From a virus, in IMG/VR virus record IMGVR_UViG_3300032293_001730, positions 29,894-93,893 of that record: a stretch of DNA of 64,000 nucleotides. The stretch is one strand, 5' to 3'. Below, piece by piece: positions 9,269 to 16,566 of the stretch; the stretch's first letter is position 1, and every line of letters begins with the position of its first letter. The translations under genes were made by a program, and so were the position numbers. The notes below the pieces were generated by a model. It was not told the DNA's origin, searched no databases, and saw only the letters and a list, made by a program, of their open reading frames with translations.

Positions 9269-9280
9269 GAGGAGACATTC

Positions 9281-9730
9281 ATGGCTGCGGACAGGATTGT
9301 GTCGGTTGTCGAGGCGGCGTCGGTGCGGGGGGTCTCCCGCGAGGCGATTATGAAGGCCATCAAGACGGGTCGCCTCTACGGCCACCTATTGTCCGGAAAG
9401 GGTTACTTACTCTCGGCGAGGCAGGTCGAAGGCAAGACGTTCGACAGGCCGGCGTTCGAGAAGCTCTGCCGTCAGTACATCAGCGTCCCGGAGGCCTGCA
9501 ACATCGTCTGGAAAACAGACGCTGCCGTGATGCGAGACCTCAGATCGGGAAAGATCAAGGGACTCAGAGTCAATCCGAAGTGCTGGGCCGTGCTCAAGTC
9601 TTCGGCCGAGGAAGAGTTTCGAGACTACGAGGAGAACGAGAAGCACCGCGTCGGCAGAAAGAGGACTGTCGGCGCCACTCGCTCGCCGCGAGACATCCGA
9701 AAAAAGTCCTTGAAACGGAAAGGCCGCTGA
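9281..9730 (+). CDS. Tandem excisionase-type winged-helix DNA-binding protein
   Basis: A 149-residue protein. Two MerR/excisionase-like units are visible: residues ~6-50 (VSVVEAASVRGVSREAIMKA, then TGRLYGHL and a GYLLS wing) and ~65-105 (YISVPEACNIVWKTDAAVMR, then SGKIKGLRV). A basic tail (KRTVGATRSPRDIRKKSLKR) follows. The start is set by GAGGAGAC 6 nt upstream. It faces away from the integrase operon across two palindromes, the usual place for a recombination-directionality factor or lysogeny-type regulator. Which of these it is cannot be told from sequence. Confidence 0.75.
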   Translation: MAADRIVSVVEAASVRGVSREAIMKAIKTGRLYGHLLSGKGYLLSARQVEGKTFDRPAFEKLCRQYISVPEACNIVWKTDAAVMRDLRSGKIKGLRVNPKCWAVLKSSAEEEFRDYEENEKHRVGRKRTVGATRSPRDIRKKSLKRKGR

Positions 9731-9737
9731 GTACAAT
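9710..9737 (+). promoter_or_regulatory. Sigma70-like promoter for the HTH gene at 9754
   Basis: TTGAAA (9710-9715), 16-nt spacer, TACAAT (9732-9737). The predicted start of transcription is near 9745, where an in-frame GTG lies, so the next gene may be leaderless. Confidence 0.5.
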
Positions 9738-9753
9738 CGGCACAGTGTTGCAA

Positions 9754-9963
9754 ATGATTATCCTGACCACCGTCGAGGCGGCCGAAGAACTCGGGACAAG
9801 CGCGTCAAGCATTTCTCGTGCTGCGAGGAAGGCCAACGTGGGAGTCCGACGAGAGGACGGTCGCCTCGTCGGTGTCAGCCGCAACGACATGAAGGCGATC
9901 AAGAAGCTCCTGCGGTACAAGGCCGGCAATCCCAACTTCGTCAAGGTGAAGAGGCATGCATAA
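9754..9963 (+). CDS. Small HTH DNA-binding protein
   Basis: A 69-residue protein starting MIILTTVEAAEELGTSASSI. Residues 4-45 form a helix-turn-helix of excisionase/MerR type with a wing (REDGRLVGVSRND), and the C-terminus is lysine-rich. There is no Shine-Dalgarno. An in-frame GTG at 9745 coincides with the predicted transcription start, so a leaderless message is possible. It overlaps the deacetylase-like gene by 8 bases. Confidence 0.7.
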   Translation: MIILTTVEAAEELGTSASSISRAARKANVGVRREDGRLVGVSRNDMKAIKKLLRYKAGNPNFVKVKRHA

Positions 9964-10840
9964 AGTCTTCTACAGCGACGACTACTGCCGTGCATCGCAC
10001 GCGTTCGACACGACACGCAAAGCCGCCTGGATCGCCGATTCGCTTCGCAGCCGGCCGATTCCTGGCATTGAAGTTGTCGAGCCACGGCCGGCGATGCTCG
10101 TCGAGGTAGAGCAGGTCCACTCCCGAGACTACGTCGAGGCGATTCGCACGGGCGACCCGGACAGCGTCGCGTCGTCGAGCGGCCTACCGTGGTGCCCGGA
10201 CACGCTCACGGCCGTGCTCGCGAGCACGGGAGGCATGATCGACGCCGTTCGCGAGGCTGCGAAGTCCGGGCTCGCCGGTTCGTTGTCGAGCGGCATGCAC
10301 CACGCGAGGCGGGATTACGGCATGGGCTTCTGCACGTTCAACGGCCTTGCCATCGCCGCCCATGAGGCCGAGCTTTTGGGGTTCAATGACATCTTGATCC
10401 TCGATCTTGACGCGCACGGCGGTGGCGGAACCGCTTCTCTTATTTCTGGGAAAGTACGGATAAGCCAACTCGACCTCGTCGTCGACCCGTTCGACCTGGG
10501 TGAGGGCTCGATCGACCTGTCACGGCGGAGCCCGATCGACTACCTGACGGTGCTCGACTCGACGCTCCACGAGTTGTCGCCAGACATCGTGATCTACAAC
10601 GCCGGCATGGACGTCGCCGTGGGCGACTGCGGCCCGCTCGGCTTCGACTCGAACATCATCGCCGCCCGGGAGGCCACGGTTTTTTCGTGGGCTGCCGAGC
10701 GTTCGATTCCGATCTGCTACGCGATGGCCGGGGGATACACGGGCCCTGACCGATCTCGCGGCCTGCTCGTAGCTCACCACCGCTGCACCATCCGGGCGGC
10801 GGAGCAAATTTTCTCTCAGCGTCAAGGAGCGACGGTATGA
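9956..10840 (+). CDS. Histone deacetylase/acetylpolyamine amidohydrolase family protein
   Basis: A 294-residue protein. HDAC-fold motifs appear in the right order: tandem H115-H116 in SGMHHARRDYGMGFCTFNG, the zinc ligands D152 and H154 in LDLDAHGGGGT, D219 in NAGMDVAVGDCGPLG, and the transition-state tyrosine Y261 in AGGYT. All catalytic positions are intact, so a zinc-dependent deacetylase acting on acetyl-lysine, acetylpolyamine or a similar amide is expected. It lies between an HTH gene and a Cys/Met/Pro-rich protein in an operon of accessory functions. Family members in bacteria are common, in phages much less so. Substrate is unknown. Confidence 0.85.
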   Translation: MHKVFYSDDYCRASHAFDTTRKAAWIADSLRSRPIPGIEVVEPRPAMLVEVEQVHSRDYVEAIRTGDPDSVASSSGLPWCPDTLTAVLASTGGMIDAVREAAKSGLAGSLSSGMHHARRDYGMGFCTFNGLAIAAHEAELLGFNDILILDLDAHGGGGTASLISGKVRISQLDLVVDPFDLGEGSIDLSRRSPIDYLTVLDSTLHELSPDIVIYNAGMDVAVGDCGPLGFDSNIIAAREATVFSWAAERSIPICYAMAGGYTGPDRSRGLLVAHHRCTIRAAEQIFSQRQGATV

Positions 10841-11061
10841 ACTGTGCGAATTGCGTCTTCTGGAACTCGAACCCCGTCATGCAGCCCCCGGTGCCGGGCA
10901 TGCCGCCGCAGATGCCTCTGCCCCAGGGCCTCGGTCAGTGCCGACGCAACGCTCCGTTTCCGCTTCCGATGCCGCCGATGGGCATGCAGCAAATGCCCCC
11001 GCTCCAGTGGCCGGTCACGACGGCCAACGACACCTGCGGCGAGTGCAAGGTGAAGGAATGA
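10837..11061 (+). CDS. Small Cys-rich, Met/Pro-rich protein
   Basis: A 74-residue protein with CANC near the start, GQCRRNAP in the middle and CGEC near the end, which could form a four-cysteine zinc site. Between them is a methionine/proline-rich stretch (residues 14-58). A WP followed by a terminal CGE is typical of a small phage zinc-ribbon family. ATGA overlaps on both sides show translational coupling. Function is unknown. Confidence 0.65.
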   Translation: MNCANCVFWNSNPVMQPPVPGMPPQMPLPQGLGQCRRNAPFPLPMPPMGMQQMPPLQWPVTTANDTCGECKVKE

Positions 11062-11453
11062 GCAACGTCAACCACCCTGCCCACTACAACTCGCACCCGA
11101 GCGGCGTTGAAGCGATCGAGATCGCCGAGCGGCTGTCGTTCAATCTCGGCAACGCCATCAAGTACCTGATGCGACGGAAGCACAAGGGCCGAGAACTTGA
11201 AGACCTGCAAAAGGCCCTCTGGTACACGAAGCGGGAGCACGAGCGGCTCTCGAAAAACACGAGAGAGGTCTGGGGCCTTCCGCCCGGAGACGTCTACGAG
11301 AAGGCAATCATGGTCGTCTCCGCCGAGGATTGTCCGGATATGGGCACCGCGATGGGGCTCATTGCGCTCGCGAGTTGGTCCGAGTCGGCAGCGAGGCTCG
11401 TGTTCCTCGCGGCGAGGTTGATCGAGGAAGAGATTCAGGAGCTATCGAAGTGA
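11058..11453 (+). CDS. DUF3310 family protein
   Basis: A 131-residue protein. VNHPAHYNSHPSGVEAIEI, then LGNAIKYLMRRKHKGRELEDL and KALWYTKRE, is the diagnostic DUF3310 pattern found in many phages near nucleotide metabolism genes. Biochemical role is not established. The second half (residues 70-131) has no known match and may be a separate helical domain. It is coupled to the preceding gene by an ATGA overlap. Confidence 0.85.
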   Translation: MSNVNHPAHYNSHPSGVEAIEIAERLSFNLGNAIKYLMRRKHKGRELEDLQKALWYTKREHERLSKNTREVWGLPPGDVYEKAIMVVSAEDCPDMGTAMGLIALASWSESAARLVFLAARLIEEEIQELSK

Positions 11454-11524
11454 TGCTCCTCACGTTCGCGGCCTTTGCGTCGGCCATTCTTTTGTTGTGT
11501 GCCGCCAAAAACGGCGAGACCTGA
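11453..11524 (+). CDS. Single-pass membrane micropeptide
   Basis: A 23-residue reading frame (MLLTFAAFASAILLLCAAKN...) that is almost entirely one transmembrane helix. Its ATG overlaps the stop of the DUF3310 gene. Small membrane peptides are common in phages, but size makes this call tentative. Confidence 0.4.
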   Translation: MLLTFAAFASAILLLCAAKNGET

Positions 11525-11552
11525 CTGAAATTTTTAGGCACGGAGGCCACCG

Positions 11553-11663
11553 ATGAACGAAGACTTGAGTCGATTCGTCCCGACGATCATCACGATCTCG
11601 ATCATTGCAGTCTCGACGATCTCCTTTTTCGTCGGCCTCATCATCGGGGCGGCCGCCGGATGA
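11553..11663 (+). CDS. Small membrane protein
   Basis: A 36-residue protein (MNEDLSRFVPTIITISIIAV...) with one strongly hydrophobic helix from residue 9 to 35. CACGGAGG lies 6-12 nt upstream and its stop overlaps the methyltransferase start as ATGA, which supports it being real. Function is unknown. Confidence 0.6.
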   Translation: MNEDLSRFVPTIITISIIAVSTISFFVGLIIGAAAG

Positions 11664-12394
11664 AGAACGTCATTCTCAGGGGCGACTGCCTGAAGGTCCT
11701 GCCGACTCTCCCGAGAGAGAGCGTCGACCTCGTCGTCGCGGACCCGCCATACAACATCGGCGTTGACTACGGCAACGGCAAGAAAGCCGATCGCCGCGAC
11801 GACTACTGGGGCTGGTGCGAGCGGTGGATCGGCTGGTGCTACCGAGCACTCAAGCCGACGGGATCGCTCTGGATCATCAGCGGCCAGGAGCACGGCGCGG
11901 AGATCGACATCGCGATCCAGCGTGCTGGGATGACGATGCGGAACCGGATCACTTGGCATGAGACATTCGGCGTCTATTGCCACGGGAAGTTCGGCCGCAC
12001 GAGCCGGCCGCTCTTCTACGCGACCAAGTCTCCGAAGGGCTTCACGTTCAATCGCGAGGCCGTCACGATCCCGTCCGCTCGACAGGCGAAGTACGGCGAC
12101 AGGCGTGCCGCCCCGGGCGGGAAAATCATGGGCGACGTGTGGCAGATCAATCGCGTCTGCGGCACGTTCAAGGAACGCGTCAAGGGTGTGCCCACGCAGC
12201 TTCCCGTGGAACTCGTGCAGCGAATCATCGGCGTGTCGAGCAATCCCGGCGACATCGTGCTCGACCCGTTTGCAGGCAGCGGAACGTCCCTCGTCGTCGC
12301 GAAGGCGATGGGGCGTGAGGCGATTGGGATCGAACTGAACCCCGACTATGCCGCCATCGCGAGTCGGCGTTTTGAAGGAGCGAAGACAGCATGA
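11660..12394 (+). CDS. Beta-class DNA methyltransferase (N6-adenine or N4-cytosine)
   Basis: A 244-residue protein with catalytic ADPPYNIG at residues 27-34 and the AdoMet-binding DPFAGSGTS near residue 212, i.e. the DPPY-before-FxGxG order of the beta class (CcrM/MboIIA-like). DPPY favours adenine. No restriction endonuclease is adjacent, so it is an orphan enzyme, presumably protecting phage DNA or marking it for regulation. It sits in an operon with MazG and a deoxyribosyltransferase-like gene. Confidence 0.9.
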   Translation: MKNVILRGDCLKVLPTLPRESVDLVVADPPYNIGVDYGNGKKADRRDDYWGWCERWIGWCYRALKPTGSLWIISGQEHGAEIDIAIQRAGMTMRNRITWHETFGVYCHGKFGRTSRPLFYATKSPKGFTFNREAVTIPSARQAKYGDRRAAPGGKIMGDVWQINRVCGTFKERVKGVPTQLPVELVQRIIGVSSNPGDIVLDPFAGSGTSLVVAKAMGREAIGIELNPDYAAIASRRFEGAKTA

Positions 12395-12708
12395 GCGCGA
12401 GAATGTGGCCGTACCTGATCGAAGCCGTTGAGCAATGGGCATTGGATCGCAGGATTATCCCCAACTCGTCACCGCAGGCTCAGCTAATGAAAACGATGAG
12501 CGAACTCGGAGAACTTGCCGACGCCACGCTCAAGGACGACGACGAAGGAATCGTCGACGGACTCGGTGACGTTCTCGTGACGCTCGTCATCTACGCGAAG
12601 CTCCAGGGAGTCGATCTGGGGGCTTGCCTCGCTTCCGCATACGACGTCATCAAGGATCGTCGCGGAACGCTCACGCCGGAGGGCGTCTTCGTGAAGGAGG
12701 AGCCATGA
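12391..12708 (+). CDS. MazG-like nucleotide pyrophosphohydrolase
   Basis: A 105-residue helical protein with SELGELADATLKDDDEGIVD and DGLGDVLVTLVIYAK, the E-x2-E...D-x2-D metal site of MazG-type all-alpha NTP pyrophosphatases. Phage MazG proteins adjust dNTP or alarmone pools during infection. Four-base overlaps on both sides put it in one translational unit with the methyltransferase. Confidence 0.85.
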   Translation: MSARMWPYLIEAVEQWALDRRIIPNSSPQAQLMKTMSELGELADATLKDDDEGIVDGLGDVLVTLVIYAKLQGVDLGACLASAYDVIKDRRGTLTPEGVFVKEEP

Positions 12709-13043
12709 GGCCTCTCCTCTACATCGCGGCCCCGTACACTCGGCCCGAGCCGGTCCACAACCTGCACGGCGTCTGCCGTGTGGCGATGGAAATCTACGAG
12801 CGGACGGAGTGGTGCCCGTTTGTGCCGCACCTGTCGCTCGTATGGCAGGCGGTGACGCCACGAGACTACGACCACTGGATCAATTACGACCTGCATGTCA
12901 TGCGGCAATGTCAGGCGGTGGTCCGGCTTCCAGGCGAATCTCCCGGCGCGGACGGCGAGATCGAGGAAGCGAAGAGACTTGGGATCAGAATTGTGTCGCT
13001 TGAAGAACTGCCGCCCGAGGCCCTGGAGCACTGGCACCTATGA
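12705..13043 (+). CDS. Nucleoside 2-deoxyribosyltransferase-like protein (DUF1937/DUF4406 type)
   Basis: A 112-residue protein. The N-terminus LLYIAAPYTRPEP is the nucleotide-sugar binding loop of the deoxyribosyltransferase-like fold. GESPGADGEIEEAKRLGI carries the conserved Gly-x-Glu-x-Glu-x-x-x-Ala pattern. Proteins of this type in phages are thought to act on deoxynucleosides or nucleotide sugars. The exact reaction is not known. The start is fixed by an ATGA overlap with MazG. Confidence 0.75.
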   Translation: MRPLLYIAAPYTRPEPVHNLHGVCRVAMEIYERTEWCPFVPHLSLVWQAVTPRDYDHWINYDLHVMRQCQAVVRLPGESPGADGEIEEAKRLGIRIVSLEELPPEALEHWHL

Positions 13044-13249
13044 AACTTATTTCGGAAGCCGTTGGCACCATCGCGTTCATCGCGACCTTGTATCTCATCT
13101 TGGGATTCATCGTGATGACGGCGTGGAACTGGTCGATGCCGCCGCTTTTTTCGTTGCCTCGTGCGACGTGGCTCAACGGAGTGGGCCTCGCACTTTTGGC
13201 GGCGTCTTTTCGTCCGGCGAATCGCCCTATTGCAAAGCCGCAGCAATAG
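13040..13249 (+). CDS. Two-helix membrane protein
   Basis: A 69-residue protein with hydrophobic segments at about residues 8-32 and 45-60. No family was recognised. The start overlaps the previous stop. A promoter lies over its last codons. Confidence 0.55.
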   Translation: MKLISEAVGTIAFIATLYLILGFIVMTAWNWSMPPLFSLPRATWLNGVGLALLAASFRPANRPIAKPQQ

Positions 13250-13258
13250 GTGTATGAT
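13230..13258 (+). promoter_or_regulatory. Sigma70-like promoter for the coiled-coil gene at 13285
   Basis: TTGCAA (13230-13235), 17-nt spacer, TATGAT (13253-13258). Same -35/-10 style as the array promoters at 17-26 kb but without the palindromic operator. Confidence 0.65.
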
Positions 13259-13284
13259 TGGGCTCCCCTTCAGGAGAAGCCCAC

Positions 13285-13653
13285 ATGCCCACCAAGATTC
13301 TGACCAAAGCTGACGAGATCGCGACCATCCGCGAGTTCGTCGTCAGCCTGCCCGAAGTGTCCTATCTGCGGTCGGCCCTGGAGCCGTTCGCAGAGGAGTT
13401 CGCGAGGGACATCTACTCGGACCTCGTGCCCCAGGTGCGTGACTCCTGGAACGCCAGGATCGAGGCCGATCGTGAGACGAAGGTCGCACGCGAAGAGCTT
13501 CGTGCTGTCCAGGCGGAGATCAAGAAGGCCCGCCAGGAGGCGGCCATCGAGGCGGCCCGCATCATCCGGCTCCGTGATGCTTTCCAGAGCATCAGGACGT
13601 CGGCCGGTGCTGGCGAACGTGCGATCAACGAGATTGTCGAGTCACTCAAGTAA
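13285..13653 (+). CDS. Coiled-coil hypothetical protein
   Basis: A 122-residue protein. Residues 60-100 (ADRETKVAREELRAVQAEIK onward) form a charged coiled coil. The start is set by AGGAG 8 nt upstream and by the promoter ending at 13258. No family was recognised. Confidence 0.65.
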   Translation: MPTKILTKADEIATIREFVVSLPEVSYLRSALEPFAEEFARDIYSDLVPQVRDSWNARIEADRETKVAREELRAVQAEIKKARQEAAIEAARIIRLRDAFQSIRTSAGAGERAINEIVESLK

Positions 13654-13671
13654 AGTCTGGAGACGATAACC
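13654..13671 (+). promoter_or_regulatory. Recurrent motif AGTCTGGAGACGATAACC
   Basis: It fills the gap between the stop at 13653 and the ATG at 13672. It matches the long form WGTMYGGAWACGMWWACC seen at 21888, 25114, 28584 and 37928. Confidence 0.45.
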
Positions 13672-14070
13672 ATGATCGAACTCAAGGAACCGTTTTTCAT
13701 CTCGTCGAGGCTTCTGCCTGCCGTGAAGGTCGGTGGAACGACGGTGAGCATCGAGTACGCCGGCACCCGGCTGCCGGACGGTCGCGTTCCATATCGGTAC
13801 TTCCTCGACTTCCCCGACGGGACGGAGCACGTCGGAGAGGACCTGAAGTCGGGAGCGTTCGGAGGGACGCTGCGGCAGGGAATGGAGTCCCTGCTTGCGT
13901 TCCTCGAAGCATGCGGAGAGTCGAGAAATCCACGCTACGGAGACCACGGCGAGAACGCGGACCTGTTCCCCGAGTTGATCGGAGACTGGGCGTATCAAAA
14001 CAGCGACGAGATCACGAGCGTCAGGCTCTGGATCGAGGAGACGGATGGGTGCTGCATTGAAACTCGTTAG
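13672..14070 (+). CDS. Hypothetical protein
   Basis: A 132-residue protein, mostly predicted beta in the first half (VKVGGTTVSIEYAGTRL, YRYFLDFPDG) with acidic C-terminus. No recognised domain. It immediately follows the recurrent motif at 13654 and overlaps the next gene by 26 bases. Confidence 0.55.
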   Translation: MIELKEPFFISSRLLPAVKVGGTTVSIEYAGTRLPDGRVPYRYFLDFPDGTEHVGEDLKSGAFGGTLRQGMESLLAFLEACGESRNPRYGDHGENADLFPELIGDWAYQNSDEITSVRLWIEETDGCCIETR

Positions 14071-14242
14071 GGTCGCTTCAGGTTGGTACGAGACGCGGTG
14101 TGGGCGGTACTCCGTCCTCGTCGCGAACGGAGCCTGGAAGGCCGTCGAGAACGGAACACTTGCAAGCGAAGCCTTTCGCACGAAGCGAGAGGCGGTCGAA
14201 TCAATTGCACGGAGGCTGACGGAGGAACGGACAACAGCGTAG
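14045..14242 (+). CDS. Small basic hypothetical protein
   Basis: A 65-residue protein with a beta-hairpin-like core (GWYETRCGRYSVLVANGAWK) and a C-terminal helix (KREAVESIARRLTEE). The pattern resembles small AP2-like or phage nucleoid-type proteins but no family can be assigned. No clear Shine-Dalgarno is seen, and initiation may be coupled to the overlapping gene. Confidence 0.5.
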   Translation: MGAALKLVRVASGWYETRCGRYSVLVANGAWKAVENGTLASEAFRTKREAVESIARRLTEERTTA

Positions 14243-14376
14243 GAGGGAAGGCATGGTCACAGCCTTATTAGGTTAACGCTCCGCCGTGAGCGTCAGCGGC
14301 TTGTCAACACGGCCGCATCGGTCGCCCAGTCGGAAGGTGGCGAGTAACGTCCGACATAGTCCTTTGCATCTCCTGG

Positions 14377-14414
14377 CGGGGCCGGCACTGTGCCCAAGCG
14401 GTGCCGGCCCCGTT
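14377..14414 (+). terminator. Rho-independent terminator
   Basis: An 11-bp GC stem, GGGGCCGGCAC paired with GTGCCGGCCCC, with a loop of about 12 nt, followed by GTTTT. It separates the 9.3-14.2 kb operon from the next promoter. Confidence 0.75.
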
Positions 14415-14423
14415 TTGCTTCGC

Positions 14424-14452
14424 TTGCCAATGCTGCGGGGTCGGTGTATACT
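14424..14452 (+). promoter_or_regulatory. Sigma70-like promoter with half operator
   Basis: TTGCCA (14424-14429), 17-nt spacer, TATACT (14447-14452). The spacer ends in TCGGTG, one half-site of the array operator, but the left half-site is absent. Confidence 0.7.
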
Positions 14453-14474
14453 TGAGCGACCACTGGAGGAAGCG

Positions 14475-15011
14475 ATGAAGACCACCATCCTGACACACGA
14501 CGCACTCGGCAACCCGATTCACACTTTCACCGTCACCTTCACCGAGGTATGCGGCGAGGGGCGGTCATGGTCCTGCCGCATTCGAGAAACGGATCGCACG
14601 ATCGTCGGGCAGTGGGCCCGTGCCGTGAACTGTCTCGCCAAAGACCCTTCGATCGGGCGGGTACGGTGCGACAGGCTTGGGCCAAGGATTTTTTGGCAAC
14701 CAGAAGAAGGGCCGAGGCTTGGGGCTCTGGGCACGATCGTCGTCCACCTTGATTCCGGAGAAACGGTCAAGATCAAAGCCGTGGCGACGTACAGCCGGCC
14801 GGCAATCTCCTGGAAGTACGAATACCTGCTCGATTCGGCGGGTCGCGTCCCGCATGTCGGGGCAAAGAAGTGGATCGGCCGAGTAGACGGAGAAGTCCGG
14901 TTCATCGTTCAGAAGGACGGCGGCACCTGGAAATCGTCCACTGCGGACTGGGTGGACCGCTCGAAGACGAAGGAAGAAGCGTTCTCGAAGTGCGAGGAGA
15001 AGCTGAAGTGA
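14475..15011 (+). CDS. Hypothetical protein
   Basis: A 178-residue, beta-rich protein starting MKTTILTHDALGNPIHTFTV, first gene of a five- to six-gene coupled operon. GGAGGAAGCG precedes the ATG. No known domain seen. Position right after a promoter resembling the array promoters suggests an early-expressed gene (inference). Confidence 0.6.
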   Translation: MKTTILTHDALGNPIHTFTVTFTEVCGEGRSWSCRIRETDRTIVGQWARAVNCLAKDPSIGRVRCDRLGPRIFWQPEEGPRLGALGTIVVHLDSGETVKIKAVATYSRPAISWKYEYLLDSAGRVPHVGAKKWIGRVDGEVRFIVQKDGGTWKSSTADWVDRSKTKEEAFSKCEEKLK

Positions 15012-15448
15012 AGTACATCTACCACGACGGCGGCCGCGAGGCTGCCGGATACTCGGGCAAGGCCTCGGACTGCGTGTGCCGGTCCATCGCCATCGCGTCG
15101 GGCATCGACTACCAGGAAATCTACGATCGTCTCGCGGACGGCAACGCCACGCAGCGTGGGGCGTCTCGTGGCCGCACGGCACGCAACGGCATCATCACGC
15201 AACGCCAGTGGTTCAAGGACTACATGGCGTGGCTCGGGTTCGAGTGGACGCCCACGATGAAGGTCGGCCGGGGCTGCACGGTCCACCTCCGGTCCGAGGA
15301 GCTTCCCCTCGGTCGACTCGTGGTGGCGGTGAGCAAGCACTACACGGCGGTGATCGACGGCACGATCTACGACACGCATGACTGCTCCCGTGGTGGGACG
15401 CGGTGTGTGTACGGGTACTGGACCTGGAAGGGAGAGGCTCATGTCTAA
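15008..15448 (+). CDS. Papain-like-fold phage protein (putative cysteine peptidase fold)
   Basis: A 146-residue protein from a GTG start overlapping the previous stop. It has SDCVCRSIAIASGIDYQEIY near residue 21 (Cys at the start of a helix) and later VAVSKHYTAVIDGTIYDTHD, giving a Cys...His...Asp order as in C39/NlpC-like folds. Many phages encode such proteins with this conserved layout. Whether it is proteolytically active is unknown. Confidence 0.6.
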   Translation: MKYIYHDGGREAAGYSGKASDCVCRSIAIASGIDYQEIYDRLADGNATQRGASRGRTARNGIITQRQWFKDYMAWLGFEWTPTMKVGRGCTVHLRSEELPLGRLVVAVSKHYTAVIDGTIYDTHDCSRGGTRCVYGYWTWKGEAHV

Positions 15449-15875
15449 AGCTGACTACGAAATCGTTCTCGCGTTTCGCGACATCGTGTTCATCGTCGAC
15501 CTCGACCGAGGCGGGCGGAGCGTCACGAACGACGCCGAGGCTGTCTGGGCTGAGGTCCAGTCGCAGCGTCCAGGCGTTCGACTCGTCTACCGCGACTCTA
15601 TGGGGCGGTGGGACGAGATCATCGGCGGCTCGGAGTTCAAGCCATACCACGGCGACCGTCCGGCGATCGAGGTCTGCGAGTGCTGCGAGCGAGTGTTCAG
15701 GAAGTGGGACCGCTGCACGAACGGCCGGTGCCCGAGGTGCCACGACAGGCATTGCACGAGCGGCGGCGAGACGTGCCCAGGTCACGGCCGGCGTTGGCCT
15801 GAGGGCGTCGTCGGGGACGTCGAGCACGAGAGGAAGATCGAGGGTCTCAGGAAGAAATATGGGGTGACGGCATGA
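15441..15875 (+). CDS. Zinc-ribbon hypothetical protein
   Basis: A 144-residue protein. Residues 80-112 contain CECCERVFRKWDRC and RCPRCHDRHC, enough for two zinc sites. The N-terminal 75 residues form an alpha/beta region without a known match. Start ATG 15441 follows GGGAGAGGCTC and overlaps the upstream gene by 8 bases. Confidence 0.6.
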   Translation: MSKADYEIVLAFRDIVFIVDLDRGGRSVTNDAEAVWAEVQSQRPGVRLVYRDSMGRWDEIIGGSEFKPYHGDRPAIEVCECCERVFRKWDRCTNGRCPRCHDRHCTSGGETCPGHGRRWPEGVVGDVEHERKIEGLRKKYGVTA

Positions 15876-16291
15876 TCTACGCGAAGCACAAACGATTCGT
15901 TCTCTACGGCGGCTATCTCGGGAACAGCAAGCTCACGTTCCGATTCGATCCTCACGACGACAATTCCAGCGTCGAGAAGAAGATCGGGCAACGGTGGGTG
16001 CCTGTGTTCCCTCGCAAGTATCGCTTCTGCGAGGACCTCGCCGATGAGGCTCGCATTTGCGAGGCGAGGGCAAGGCGAATTCCGGAGGACCTGTTCCGGT
16101 GTGAGTGGCGGATGATCAGCGATCGGCTCGACGCTCCAGTCAAGGGCTCCGGCGCCGTCCACTACAAGCCGACGAGGTGTGGGTATTTCTGCGGAACTGA
16201 CAAGCACGTCACCTCCAACGAGCGGACGACGGACGTCCGCAAGGTGACGTGCGATGGCTGCAAGAAAGCTATACGGGAGGCTGTGAGATGA
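15872..16291 (+). CDS. Hypothetical protein with C-terminal zinc ribbon
   Basis: A 139-residue protein. CGYFCG and VTCDGCKKA near residues 104-130 form a CxxxC/CxxC pair that probably binds zinc. The rest is basic and unrecognised. Coupled by ATGA to the upstream gene and by overlap to the next. Confidence 0.55.
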   Translation: MIYAKHKRFVLYGGYLGNSKLTFRFDPHDDNSSVEKKIGQRWVPVFPRKYRFCEDLADEARICEARARRIPEDLFRCEWRMISDRLDAPVKGSGAVHYKPTRCGYFCGTDKHVTSNERTTDVRKVTCDGCKKAIREAVR

Positions 16292-16566
16292 AAAAGATCG
16301 CCTGGATCACCTGGGGCCTGCCCCAACCGCAAAAGGTCGAGGTGGTCGGTCCTCTGAGGCCCGGCAACACGATCGTGAAGTTCAAGGGCGTGTCGCCGTC
16401 CGTACCGGACGAACACATCCACGAGACGGAAGCGGCCGCGTGGTCGAGACTCATCAGAGACGCAGAGAGAAACTTGGATCACGCAGTCGCGAGGCTGGAG
16501 TGGCTCCGCCAGGAGCGAGAAAACTGTTTGACCAATACACCGACAGCGGAGACAATGAACCCATGA
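16288..16566 (+). CDS. Hypothetical coiled-coil protein
   Basis: A 92-residue protein starting MKKIAWITWGLPQPQKVEVV. The C-terminal half (RLIRDAERNLDHAVARLEWL) is a coiled coil. Start ATG 16288 overlaps the preceding stop. No family recognised. Confidence 0.55.
   Translation: MKKIAWITWGLPQPQKVEVVGPLRPGNTIVKFKGVSPSVPDEHIHETEAAAWSRLIRDAERNLDHAVARLEWLRQERENCLTNTPTAETMNP

Larger units (their letters stand above)
14243..14474 (+). other. Intergenic region with terminator and promoter
   Basis: A 232-base gap without a convincing gene. It holds a strong hairpin at 14377-14410 and a promoter at 14424-14452, listed separately. The first half (14243-14376) shows no clear signal. Confidence 0.6.

Noticed and set aside
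10447-10457. Motif-like AGTACGGATAA inside the HDAC-family gene; similar hits at 11334, 36161 and 40406
   Set aside because: They lie deep inside coding sequences away from gene starts and may be chance matches, so they were not listed as sites.
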